This document shows, one piece after another, positions 41,659-50,066 of a stretch of 56,590 nucleotides of DNA. Under the pieces are notes generated by a model. The model saw only the letters and a list, made by a program, of their open reading frames with translations. It ran no database searches and was not told the DNA's origin. The position numbers and the translations under genes were made by a program. Position 1 is the stretch's first letter. Every line of letters begins with the position of its first letter. Origin of the DNA: Bog-473 sp035534235. Lineage in GTDB: Bacteria; Actinomycetota; Acidimicrobiia; Acidimicrobiales; RAAP-2. Where the stretch lies: contig DATLSH010000074.1 in assembly GCA_035534235.1 (NCBI GenBank), forward strand, positions 1 through 56,590, in the 5' to 3' direction.

Positions 41659-42962
41659 TCCTCGGGCGCCCGCACGTCGGCGTACCAGGCCAGGGCCAGG
41701 GCCACGCCGGCCCCGAAGAGCAGCACGGTCGTGATGCCGAGCGCGTCGACGACGGGACCGACCAGCAGGTTGCCCAGGGCCACCGTGCCGCCGAAGCCCA
41801 TGATCCACAGGGCCATGACCCTGCCCCGCACGGCGTCGGCCAGGCGCGTCTGCAAGGCGGTGTTCAGTGCCGTGATGAAGGCGAAGTAGAACGCCCCGAC
41901 GACCGCCACCACGAAGTACGCCGGCAGGGCGGCGCGCAGGAGGGCGAAGGCAGCCAGCGTGACCGCGTAGGCGAGCAGGCAGAAGCGGACGATCAGCGGC
42001 TTGGAGGTGCCGGCGAAGACGGTGCCGATGGAGATGGCGCCGATGAAGGCGCCCATGGCGAATGACCCGTAGAGGATGCCGTAGTTGGCCGACTTGGGAT
42101 CGATGCCCAGGTTGTGGGCGGCCACCACCGGCATCTGACCGAGGAAGGCCAGGGCCAGGAGCGAGAACACGAAGACGGTGACCAGGCAGCGGCCCACCAC
42201 CTTGTCGTGGCGGGCCACCGTGATGCCGGCCGTGAGCTCGCGCCAGCGGCTGACCGGCGCCGTCCTTTGCGGCAGCACCGGGAGGGCCACCACCATGAGG
42301 GCCGCCACCACGAAGAGATAGGTGACCGCATTGCCGGCGAAGACCCAGGCCGGCCCGACGAAGTGATAGGCCACGGCGCCGATCGGGGGGCCGATGACCC
42401 GGGAGAGGTTCATCTGCGCCGAGTTCAGCGAAATGGCGCCGGGCAGGTCCTCCCGGCCGACCAGGCCGGGCAGGATGGCCGCGTAGGCGGGGCCGAACAT
42501 GGCGCCGCCCACCCCGACCATCACCACCATGAAGACCAGCAGGACGAGTGAGGGGGAGGGCGACCGCACCACCCAGGCCAGGGCGAGCGAGAAGGCGAGT
42601 TGCTCCACCGAGAGGATGATGAGGAACTTCTTGCGATCGACCTTGTCGGCGATGAGCCCACCCAGCATGGCCAGGAGGAGGATGGGCCCGAGCTGGGCGA
42701 AGATCATGACCCCGACGAAGGTGCTGGAGCGGGTCAGGTCGTAGGCATACGCCCCGAGGACGACGTTCTGCATCCAGGTGCCGATGTTGGAGGCGAAGGC
42801 GCCCAGGTAGACGATCCGGAAGGTCCGGTGCCGCAGCGCCGAGAGCGCCGTCCCGGACCGGGCCCGGAAGGGGCTGTCACCGTCGACGACGGCGTCCTCT
42901 ATCTCCTGGAGGGAGATGTGTGGGAGGGCACGGTTGTCCTCGGTTTCTGCCCCGCCGGTCAC
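41625..42962 (-). CDS. MFS transporter (DHA3/EntS-like)
   Basis: 445 residues, twelve predicted TMs. It has the DHA3 look: FASNIGTWMQNVVLGAYAYDLT in TM1, MLGGLIADKVDRKKFLII with the loop motif, and FVGPAWVFAGNAVTYLFVVAALMVV. EntS-type members export siderophores or drugs; the substrate cannot be read. GTG 42962 follows TACGAT by six bases on the minus strand and lies beside a CCCTCT/AGAGGG inverted repeat, suggesting a leaderless and possibly regulated start. Confidence 0.8.
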   Translation of the reverse strand: MTGGAETEDNRALPHISLQEIEDAVVDGDSPFRARSGTALSALRHRTFRIVYLGAFASNIGTWMQNVVLGAYAYDLTRSSTFVGVMIFAQLGPILLLAMLGGLIADKVDRKKFLIILSVEQLAFSLALAWVVRSPSPSLVLLVFMVVMVGVGGAMFGPAYAAILPGLVGREDLPGAISLNSAQMNLSRVIGPPIGAVAYHFVGPAWVFAGNAVTYLFVVAALMVVALPVLPQRTAPVSRWRELTAGITVARHDKVVGRCLVTVFVFSLLALAFLGQMPVVAAHNLGIDPKSANYGILYGSFAMGAFIGAISIGTVFAGTSKPLIVRFCLLAYAVTLAAFALLRAALPAYFVVAVVGAFYFAFITALNTALQTRLADAVRGRVMALWIMGFGGTVALGNLLVGPVVDALGITTVLLFGAGVALALAWYADVRAPEDQAVWGAELAQ

Positions 42963-43072
42963 CCTCTCATCGTAGAGGGGAGCCCCGGACTGCTGGTCCT
43001 CCCGAAATGCCTGTTCATCTATCCCGGCTTCAGACTTGTGCCGGGTCCAACCGTGAAGACCAGCGGACGGTC

Positions 43073-43573
43073 TCAGGCAGCACTACTCGAGCGACCGGGA
43101 GGGCGGCCTGGCCGCCGCCGCCATTCCCTCTCGAATTTCCGGATTGCATCGGCAATCCAAAGGGGACCGGACCCGAGTCGCATGAAAGGTTGTGGGAATC
43201 GACGATTGGAAGCCAGAAGCTGGTGCACCCGCTGCCTCGTGACACCCAGCATTTCCGCAACTTCAGGGGAGGAGACGATCTCAGGGACCGATGGCTCATT
43301 GGCTCGCCGGTCGTATTCCCCCAGTTCAACCGTTTCCACACTGAGCGGTCCGCCAACCATGTGTGGCCGGACCATCTTGAGGATCCCACGAACAGCGAGG
43401 TCCGACGCCGTCCGAACCTCGGGCGCCTCAATGATCGCCGTGACAGTGAACTGCCCCAACCGAGGTATCGCCGCAACGATGCCATCCCAAGGCAATCGAT
43501 CTTTGAGCTCCATCAGGGTCGACTCAGAAGGAGTTCCCCTCAGAGTCATGGTGACTGCCCACGTCGTACTCAC
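43073..43573 (-). CDS. HTH protein, second gene of a TA-like pair
   Basis: 166 residues. Residues 1-90 are an unfamiliar alpha/beta domain (VTMTLRGTPSESTLMELKDRLPWDGIVAAI ... FTVTAIIEAPEVRTASDLAVRGIL). Residues 95-150 are an AlpA/MerR-like helix-turn-helix, SSPEVAEMLGVTRQRVHQLLAS, ending FPQPFMRLGSGPLWIADAIRKFEREW, then a basic Arg/Pro tail. AAAGGAGG makes GTG 43573 a confident start. It overlaps the upstream gene's end by 50 bases, so the two are co-translated. An antitoxin/autoregulator is the likely reading; function is unproven. Confidence 0.6.
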   Translation of the reverse strand: MSTTWAVTMTLRGTPSESTLMELKDRLPWDGIVAAIPRLGQFTVTAIIEAPEVRTASDLAVRGILKMVRPHMVGGPLSVETVELGEYDRRANEPSVPEIVSSPEVAEMLGVTRQRVHQLLASNRRFPQPFMRLGSGPLWIADAIRKFEREWRRRPGRPPGRSSSAA

Positions 43574-43829
43574 TTTGCCTCCTTTCGTCTCGCTGATCGC
43601 TGCTGTTTCTTGGATTGCTGGGCGTGGCTGGATAGTGAGCGACGTAGTGACCGTCGTGATCGAAGAATCTCGTGTAACCCTTTGCATCGTCTTCAACTGT
43701 CCAGCCGTTTTGACCAGCCCATTTGGCCAGGTCCCTGATGTGTGCTTCCTGTTGGATCAAACCCTTGCGATCTGTCAAGAATAGAAACACATTCGGATGA
43801 TCTTCAAGGGTCAGTGACGCACCCTCCAT
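43524..43829 (-). CDS. Small basic/aromatic protein, first gene of a TA-like pair
   Basis: 101 residues. I do not recognise the family with confidence. The core IRDLAKWAGQNGWTVEDDAKGYTRFFDHDGHYVAHYPATPSNPRNSSDQR resembles small HicA-like proteins only loosely: a compact strand-helix with a G-W and a conserved-looking KGYTRFF...YPATPSNP. The ATG at 43829 is chosen because homology-like sequence starts there; upstream codons are open. The ORF ends inside the HTH gene. The arrangement, with a small putative toxin first and an HTH protein second, resembles HigBA/HicAB operons. Confidence 0.45.
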   Translation of the reverse strand: MEGASLTLEDHPNVFLFLTDRKGLIQQEAHIRDLAKWAGQNGWTVEDDAKGYTRFFDHDGHYVAHYPATPSNPRNSSDQRDERRQSEYDVGSHHDSEGNSF

Positions 43830-43974
43830 CCCATAAACGCCCCGTACAAGAACGGTCTCACCTTGACGGGAAAGGTCACGTGTCGGATCTCGTACTTGGC
43901 ACGATCGGGGATCGCGCCCGCATGGCCTCTGGCAACCAGACGAGGACCAATCAGGAGACCATTCCCTGCGGGTG

Positions 43975-44334
43975 CCCAGTCCCGGCATCAACGGGTTCGA
44001 GCCCGAGTGGTTCCGCATGATGCTGGCCGGCTACGGGGTGGCTGCCGCGCTGGCCTACGGGCTGCTCACCAACTTCTGGTTCTGGCCCTTCCTCGGCGGT
44101 ACGACGCGGTACTCATTCGTCGCCGATATCGGGACCATGGAGAACCTCAACCGGTTCGTCCTCTTCGACCTCACAACTTCCATGGGCTTCGACCCGACCC
44201 GGGCCGAGACGTGCGCGGTGATGGTCCTCGTCCTGGGACGTCCGGTGCTGGCGGCGCTGCGGCGTGCTTCTCGGCGGGCCGTCTTCGAGCCCAGAGTCGA
44301 GTTCGAGGACTCCGGTCCGGTCAGTAGCTCCTAG
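43975..44334 (+). pseudogene. C-terminal fragment of an ECF transporter S component
   Basis: The frame begins at a junction and carries only the end of an ECF S-component-like protein: WFRMMLAGYGVAAALAYGLLTNFWFWPFLGGT and TSMGFDPTRAETCAVMVLVLGRPVLAALRRASRRAVFEP. Intact S components have about five or six helices; here only the last two or three remain, with no start or RBS. The break at about 43960-43980 abuts the TA-like pair, suggesting insertion or deletion there. No ECF A or T gene is present in the window. Confidence 0.55.
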
Positions 44335-45047
44335 CCCGGCGTGCAGATCTGGCAGGGTCGCAGCCCGTCCAGGCCACCGGGCCTGAGCACCCGGAGATCC
44401 TCGGGGTTGTGGGCGATCACGGCGCAGCCGGCCTGGTGGTAGACGGTGCCCGATGCGGTGGCGTAGTACGTCACCGCATCGCTGGTGCCGGAAACAGGGG
44501 CACCCGGGGGATTGTCCTCAGTGACGGCGGCGACCGGGCCGGCCCCGCGCAGGGACGACAGCGACAGTGCGATCTGCTCGAGGACCTTCATGTCCTCCTC
44601 ATGGTGGATGTCGGCCTGGTCGTAAATGCGGTAGAGCCAGTGTGAGAAGAAAAGGAAGCCGCCCACCACCGTCATGCCGAGTCCGATGAAGGGCCCGCTG
44701 ACCAGGTAGGGGATCTGCTGCTGCACCACGCTGGCATGAGCTGCCCCGTACCAGCCGATGACGATGACCACGAAGCCCAGCGGGATGAGGATCGACCCGA
44801 CCGCCACCTGCCAGGTGTTGCGCAGGTCGAAGGATCCTCCCTCCTCCCCGTCGGGGCGGGTGGGGCCCTTCGGTCCGTTGCCACCGGAGCCGAGTTTCCT
44901 GAGGCGCTTCAGGGGCGCTTCCTTGGGGCTTCCGGGCGGCGGGGGAAGGGCGTTGAGAAGCGCCCGGTCGATCGGAGCCTCCCTCACTTCAGGTTCCGTC
45001 ACCACGGCTGTCACCGCAGTGGGATCAATCTCCGTCTCCAAGGTCAT
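44331..45047 (-). CDS. Two-TM membrane protein with C-terminal Cys/His motif
   Basis: 238 residues. A Pro-rich start precedes two TM helices (about 80-100 and 112-135). The C-terminal tail has YYATASGTVYHQAGCAVIAHNPEDLRVLRPGGLDGLRPCQICTP: H-x3-C ... C-x2-C, the Ada-like metal-binding pattern seen in some nuclease C-termini, so a bound Zn is plausible. It is the last gene of the six-gene importer operon, its ATG overlapping the surface protein's stop by four bases. The function is unknown; a helper for the surface protein or importer is inferred from coupling. Confidence 0.6.
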   Translation of the reverse strand: MTLETEIDPTAVTAVVTEPEVREAPIDRALLNALPPPPGSPKEAPLKRLRKLGSGGNGPKGPTRPDGEEGGSFDLRNTWQVAVGSILIPLGFVVIVIGWYGAAHASVVQQQIPYLVSGPFIGLGMTVVGGFLFFSHWLYRIYDQADIHHEEDMKVLEQIALSLSSLRGAGPVAAVTEDNPPGAPVSGTSDAVTYYATASGTVYHQAGCAVIAHNPEDLRVLRPGGLDGLRPCQICTPG

Positions 45048-46540
45048 CGTCTCCTACCTCTGGGAATGAACTGGTACCGCGCCAGCAACAACAGCGGGTA
45101 GCAGAATATGAAACAGGCTAATAGGGCGGTGATCGCCCACCCCAACGGTGCGGGCACGCCCGCCACCGGGAACGCGGTGTTGAGGGAGGAGATCGGGGAC
45201 GCAGTGCCCCCGCCGCTGCCCGGTCCGGTGGCGCCCAGGCTCTGTGAGGAGCTCCCGGGGAACCCGGGCGACCCGAGCGACCCGAACGTCCCGGTGTTGC
45301 CGGTATTGCCAGTGTTGCCAAGGGCAGTGGCAGGTGGGACCGACGTGGTGGTCGGGATCGGGGTGGACGGCAGGACCGAAACCTGCGAAGCCAGTGCGGT
45401 GGCCGACACTGTGGCCTGGGCCAAGCCGAAGATGATGGAGGTGGTGACGGTGTACTGGCCCGCCGGGAGACCCTGGTTGCCCAGCTGGGGGAGCGGCACG
45501 TTGGGCTCACCCGGCACGAACGGGACATCGAGCTGGTGGGCGATGGAGATCTTCAACCCACCGGCATCGGCGGAGGCCTGGCCACCGTTGCTCGTCAGGG
45601 TGGGCTTGATGATGGTGACGGTGATGCCGTCCTGGCCGAAGGTCCCGTTGAGGGTCTGCTGCAGCTGCGCCGGGGAGATGCCCCCCACCGCCGTGTTGGT
45701 GATGGGGATGTGGACGCCGGTGGCGTCAATGAATCCCGTCTGACCGTCGACGGTGACCTGGCCGACGTTCAGGTTGGCCGTGGGCGTACCGGCATTGCCG
45801 TCGGACGTGGCGCTGGCGGTGCCGGTCACGCCGGCTATGTGGACCAGCCCGGCGATGTCGATCGACTTGACCGACGAGGTCGTGGTGGCCGTGATGCTGC
45901 CGGTGGCGAGGGCCACATTGTCCGATGCGTTGACGTTGCCGATGTCGACCAGGCTGTTGGCGGGGTTCGGGCCACCTCCGAGGGGAAGCTGCGGGGTGAC
46001 GCCCACGTCATTGAGCGCCAGGTCGCTCACGAAGCCCGTGGCATCGCCTCCCGTGCCATTGGAGTCCGCCGTGGAGTAGAAGGCGCTCGGCTTCGCCGGG
46101 GTGGCGTTGGCGGGGTTCACGCCGTAGCTGGCGTGGGGCCCGTAGCCCGGGGAGGCGGGGTACTTGGACTCGGCCAGGACGGTGTCGTTGGGCACCGGGA
46201 AGGGGAACCCGTCGGTCTGCAGCAACGTGCCCAGGTTGGTGGCCACGTCACCGGGGTAGTAGGACGCCCCCAGGGCGTCGACCACCGGCCCCTGGTTCAC
46301 GTTCGTGCGGGCGAAGGGGATGTCCTCTTCAATGAGGTTCTCGTTGGGGAGGGGGACGACGTTGGGGACATTGAAGGCGAACTGCGCGCCGACGCCCAGC
46401 GTGGTGGCGTTGTAGCCGACAAACGTCGTGTCCGCGCCGGCAGCGGCCAGGCCGAGCGGTCCCAGCACGACGAGGAGGGAGGCCCCAGCTGCGGCGCCGA
46501 ACGCCCTACACCATTTCGATTGCCTGCTCATGCTCTTCAT
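45044..46540 (-). CDS. Exported surface protein with C-terminal membrane anchor
   Basis: 498 residues: an N-terminal signal peptide (AAGASLLVVLGPLGLAAAGA), then a long Asn/Gly/Thr-rich domain with repeated strand-like patterns, and no Cys in the mature region. Residues about 405-445 are a GNTGNTGNTG / GSPGFPG linker. A single TM (WAITALLACFIFCYPLLLLARY) and a basic tail PRGRRR anchor it. This is a wall-spanning, membrane-anchored protein with its bulk outside. The start ATG overlaps the LivF stop, so it is made together with the importer. It may present or bind the importer's substrate, but that is inference. Confidence 0.7.
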   Translation of the reverse strand: MKSMSRQSKWCRAFGAAAGASLLVVLGPLGLAAAGADTTFVGYNATTLGVGAQFAFNVPNVVPLPNENLIEEDIPFARTNVNQGPVVDALGASYYPGDVATNLGTLLQTDGFPFPVPNDTVLAESKYPASPGYGPHASYGVNPANATPAKPSAFYSTADSNGTGGDATGFVSDLALNDVGVTPQLPLGGGPNPANSLVDIGNVNASDNVALATGSITATTTSSVKSIDIAGLVHIAGVTGTASATSDGNAGTPTANLNVGQVTVDGQTGFIDATGVHIPITNTAVGGISPAQLQQTLNGTFGQDGITVTIIKPTLTSNGGQASADAGGLKISIAHQLDVPFVPGEPNVPLPQLGNQGLPAGQYTVTTSIIFGLAQATVSATALASQVSVLPSTPIPTTTSVPPATALGNTGNTGNTGTFGSLGSPGFPGSSSQSLGATGPGSGGGTASPISSLNTAFPVAGVPAPLGWAITALLACFIFCYPLLLLARYQFIPRGRRR

Positions 46541-47268
46541 GCTGCCCCTCCCAGATAGGCCGAGGCCAGACTGCCGTGGCGCATGTCGGAGGGTTCCCCG
46601 ACGTCCACGATGGCTCCTTTGTCCATGACGTAGACATAGTCCGCCAACCCCAATGCTGCCTCGACATATTGTTCCACCAATAGAAGGCTCATACCGGCCG
46701 CCGCCCGCTGGCGCAGCGCATCGAAGAGCTGGGCCACGATGAGCGGCGCCAGCCCCATGCTGATCTCATCGACCATCAGGAGCTTGGGCTGGGCCATCAG
46801 GGCACGGGCGAGCGCGAGCATCTGTTGCTCACCCCCCGACAGGCTGCCGGCCAGCTGGCGCAGCCGGGTGGCCAGGGCCGGGAAGAGCTCGATGCCCTCG
46901 GCTATCGGGTCGGTGGCCTCGGTCACCGCAGCCTCGGCCATCTCCAGGTTCTCCCGCACGGTCAGGCTGGGAAAGATGCCCCGTCCCTCGGGGACGTGGA
47001 CCACGCCCATGCGGGCGATGCGGTAGGCCGGCTTGCGCTCAATGCGCTGGCCCTGCACCCAGATCCGGCCCTCCTGGGCCCGGATCAGACCGGAGATCGT
47101 GCGCAAGGTCGTGCTCTTGCCGGCTCCATTCGGTCCGAGCACGGCCACCACCGAGCCCTCGGGTACCACCATGGAGACGTCCCGCAACGCCTGCACGCCA
47201 CCGTAGGAGACGCGCAAGCCGCGCACCTCGAGCGCCAACGGGACGGCCGGATCAGGCGACACTGACAT
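46537..47268 (-). CDS. livF: LivF-like ABC transporter ATPase
   Basis: 243 residues with Walker A GPNGAGKST, the LivF LSGGEQQMLALARALM signature, Walker B LLMVDEISMGL and a switch His-type loop LLVEQYVE. It couples ATP hydrolysis to import of branched-chain amino acids or similar amphipathic substrates. Its start is ATG 47268 or GTG 47262, both within the end of LivG. The longer frame from 47313 adds an unrelated N-terminus and is rejected. Next in order are a surface protein and a membrane protein rather than a second importer. Confidence 0.88.
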   Translation of the reverse strand: MSVSPDPAVPLALEVRGLRVSYGGVQALRDVSMVVPEGSVVAVLGPNGAGKSTTLRTISGLIRAQEGRIWVQGQRIERKPAYRIARMGVVHVPEGRGIFPSLTVRENLEMAEAAVTEATDPIAEGIELFPALATRLRQLAGSLSGGEQQMLALARALMAQPKLLMVDEISMGLAPLIVAQLFDALRQRAAAGMSLLLVEQYVEAALGLADYVYVMDKGAIVDVGEPSDMRHGSLASAYLGGAA

Positions 47269-48025
47269 CCCCCAGGTAGGCGGCGCGCACCAACTCGTCA
47301 TTGCGGATCTCATCCGGCGTGCCGCAGGCGATGACCTTGCCGAAGTCCAGCACCGTCATGGCCGAGCAGACCTCCATGACCAGAGTCATGTCGTGCTCGA
47401 CCAGGAGCACGGCCGGCGAGCCCGGACCGCCGCTGACCACGGTCCGCAGGACGTCACAGAATGCCGCCGTCTCCTTCACGTCGAGCCCCGAGCCCGGCTC
47501 GTCCAGCAGGAGCACGCGAGGGTCGGTGCACAGGGCCCGGCCCAGCTCGACCATGCGGCCCTGCCCCGTCGAAAGCTCACTGGCCAGCCGGTCGGCGATC
47601 GGCCACAGGCTGAGCAGGTCCATGACTTCGCGGACCTTCTTCTGGCGGACCGAGCGGCCGCGCCCGAACACCCCGCCCGGGTGGGAGGACTCCCATGACG
47701 CCACCAGGTTGTCGCTCACCGAGAGCCCGGAGAAGAGCGCCAGCCGCTGGAACGTGCGGGCGATCCCGGCCCGGCCCCGGCGGTAGGTGGGCCAACCGGA
47801 GATGTCCGCCCCCTCGAACGTGACCCGTCCCGAGGTGGTCTCCTGCAAGCCGGTCAGGACGTTGAACATGGTGGTCTTGCCGGCGCCGTTCGGACCGATC
47901 AGGGCGACGATCCGGCCGGCCGGGACTTCGAGGCTCACCGAGCTCAGCGCGTTGAGCCCACCGAAGCTGACCGAGATCTTCTCGGCCGAGAGCACGGGTT
48001 CCGCCAGGAGCGTGTCAACCGACAT
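47252..48025 (-). CDS. livG: LivG-like ABC transporter ATPase
   Basis: 257 residues: Walker A GPNGAGKTT, the signature LSTGQGRMVELGRAL (LSxGQ type), Walker B VLLLDEPGSGL, and LLVEHDM. The RTFQRLALFSGLSVSDNL stretch is typical of LivG. It pairs with LivF under the fused permease. It begins inside the permease gene with an 11-base overlap and its end overlaps LivF. Confidence 0.88.
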   Translation of the reverse strand: MSVDTLLAEPVLSAEKISVSFGGLNALSSVSLEVPAGRIVALIGPNGAGKTTMFNVLTGLQETTSGRVTFEGADISGWPTYRRGRAGIARTFQRLALFSGLSVSDNLVASWESSHPGGVFGRGRSVRQKKVREVMDLLSLWPIADRLASELSTGQGRMVELGRALCTDPRVLLLDEPGSGLDVKETAAFCDVLRTVVSGGPGSPAVLLVEHDMTLVMEVCSAMTVLDFGKVIACGTPDEIRNDELVRAAYLGDVSVA

Positions 48026-50066
48026 GGCCCGGATCCCTCTCCGCCGACCCGGCCGTCACCGGGACCCTGAGGTCAGCCGCCTCGGTCCGAAGGGCCCCGA
48101 CGGGGAGAGCCGCCGCCAATGGCCCCCGGCTCCGCTTGGGCAGCGGCTTCATCACGGCCAGCACGTGCATCGTCTGGCGCGCCGTCATGCGTACCGTCCC
48201 CTCGGGCTCCTGGGCCAGACCGATGACACCGAGCGCGATGGACAGTGTCAGGACTTTGTTCACCTCGACAGGAATGGCCGGCTGGGCCTGAATGATCACC
48301 GCGCTTCCGGCGATGACGGCCCCGCTGATCACGCGGCGACCGCCCAGGACCACCAGGAGCAGGAGCTGCAGCGAGACCGACCACATGAAGTCGAAGGGTG
48401 TGATCGCCTGGGCCCAGGCGCCGTAGAACGCACCACCGAGGGCGGCCACCATGGCGCACCCGGTGAAGACGACCAGCTTGGTCACGGTCAGGTTCACCCC
48501 GAGCGTCGACGCCGCCAGAGGCGAGTCACGCAGGATGTGCAGCCTGCGGCCCATCGGGCCGGCCCGCAGCGCAAAGGCCGCCACGGCGATGAGGCCGAAG
48601 ACGACCACGACCAGTTCGTAAAGGGCGACCTTCCCGCTGAAGTTGATCCCGAAGATGTCAGGTCGCGGGACGGTGATGCCGGTGATCCCGCCGCTGACGT
48701 CGGGCCGGTTGAAGACAATGGTGTCCATGACCAGAGCGAAGGCCAAGGTGGCCAGGGCCAGGTACAGGCCCGCCAGGCGGAGCGAGGCCAGCCCGACAAT
48801 GATGGCCCCGACCGCGGCCAACAGCATCCCGATGAGGACGGCGAAGAGGAAATGCTGGCCGTGGTCTCCTGCCAGGTGGCCGGCCACGAAGGCGCCGATG
48901 CCGACGAAGGAGAACTGGGCCAGGGAGATCTGACCGGCCCAACCGGTCAGCACGACCAGGGTCAAGGCGATGAGGGCGTAAATGACGCCGCCAATGATGA
49001 TGAGCAGCTGGGCTCCCGACACCGCCAGCGGCACCAGGATCGCCAGCACGAATCCGATCAGGCCGATGGCGAGGGCCCGCTCCACCGTGAGCCGACGGCG
49101 CCCGGCCTCGTCGAACGAAGCCTGGGCCGGGGTGCGGCGCTTCCTTCGCGGCGCGGCCGACGTGGCCACGGCCAGACGGCGGGTGGCGGTTCCCGCCTCC
49201 TTGAGCCGGGGCCCCAGGACGACCAGCAGGACGAAGAGGGAGAGGTAGGGAATGGCCGCCTCTATGTCGGAAATGGTTCCCGAGTTCGAGTACTTGGACA
49301 GGACGCTCCCGACGATGCCCAATCCCAGTCCGCCGATGTAGGCCAACGGGAGGCTGACCATCCGCCCCAGCACGGCGGGCGCGAAGCAGTAGATCACCAA
49401 CAGGACCAGTTCATTTTCGTTGAGACCCTGGCTCGGGCTGATCAGGACGCCGACCAGGGCGGCGAAGACTGACGAGAGGATCCACGCCGCCCGACGGACG
49501 TTGTCGCCGTGCACGCCGATCATGTCGGCCAGGTCGGGGTTGTCGACCACGGCCCGGGTGGAGGTGCCGAACTTGGTGTGCCGGAGCAGGACCCACAGGA
49601 GCGCCGCCATGGACAGAGAGATCACCAGCGTGCCGATCTGGTCGTAGCCGACGTGGAGATGGGTCCCCACCAGCACGAACGTCCGGATGGGGAAGATGGC
49701 CTGGAGCTGGCGGGTCTCGGACCCGTAAATGATGGGTACCAGGGCAAGCAGGGCACCGAGGATGCCCAGGCTGACCACTATGGTCACCTCGGCCGAGAGC
49801 CCGGCCAGCGGCCGGTAGACCCCCTCGAGGATCAGGCCGAGCACCGGCGCCACCACGAAGAACAGGATGGGCATGGCCAGCCAGGCCGAAATGCCCCAGT
49901 GGTCGTGCAGTTCCCAGTAGGAGTAGGCGCAGAACATGGCCACGGCGCCGTAGGCCAGGTTGAAGACGCCCACCGTCTTGTAGGTGAGCACGACGCCCAT
50001 GGCCGCCAGGCCGTAGACGCTGCCGGTGAAGAGCCCGATGACGATGAACGGGTAGAAGGCGCTCAC
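48015..50066 (-). CDS. Fused LivH-LivM permease
   Basis: 683 residues. The N-half (about 1-300) matches LivH: FTGSVYGLAAMGVVLTYKTVGVFNLAYGAVAMF. After a basic, proline-rich linker (about 305-350) the second half (about 355-620) matches LivM: LTGWAGQISLAQFSFVGIGAFVAGH. Both permease halves in one chain form a complete membrane channel, whereas most bacteria encode them separately. The C-terminal 50 residues extend into the cytoplasm. GTG 50066 shares one base with the SBP stop (TAGTG), ensuring coupled synthesis. The upstream frame to 50252 is antisense-open and rejected. Confidence 0.85.
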   Translation of the reverse strand: MSAFYPFIVIGLFTGSVYGLAAMGVVLTYKTVGVFNLAYGAVAMFCAYSYWELHDHWGISAWLAMPILFFVVAPVLGLILEGVYRPLAGLSAEVTIVVSLGILGALLALVPIIYGSETRQLQAIFPIRTFVLVGTHLHVGYDQIGTLVISLSMAALLWVLLRHTKFGTSTRAVVDNPDLADMIGVHGDNVRRAAWILSSVFAALVGVLISPSQGLNENELVLLVIYCFAPAVLGRMVSLPLAYIGGLGLGIVGSVLSKYSNSGTISDIEAAIPYLSLFVLLVVLGPRLKEAGTATRRLAVATSAAPRRKRRTPAQASFDEAGRRRLTVERALAIGLIGFVLAILVPLAVSGAQLLIIIGGVIYALIALTLVVLTGWAGQISLAQFSFVGIGAFVAGHLAGDHGQHFLFAVLIGMLLAAVGAIIVGLASLRLAGLYLALATLAFALVMDTIVFNRPDVSGGITGITVPRPDIFGINFSGKVALYELVVVVFGLIAVAAFALRAGPMGRRLHILRDSPLAASTLGVNLTVTKLVVFTGCAMVAALGGAFYGAWAQAITPFDFMWSVSLQLLLLVVLGGRRVISGAVIAGSAVIIQAQPAIPVEVNKVLTLSIALGVIGLAQEPEGTVRMTARQTMHVLAVMKPLPKRSRGPLAAALPVGALRTEAADLRVPVTAGSAERDPGHVG

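Noticed and set aside
47787..49472. A 561-codon plus-strand frame opposite the fused permease
   Set aside because: Low-complexity Gly/Gln/Asp protein opposite a motif-complete permease; composition artefact.
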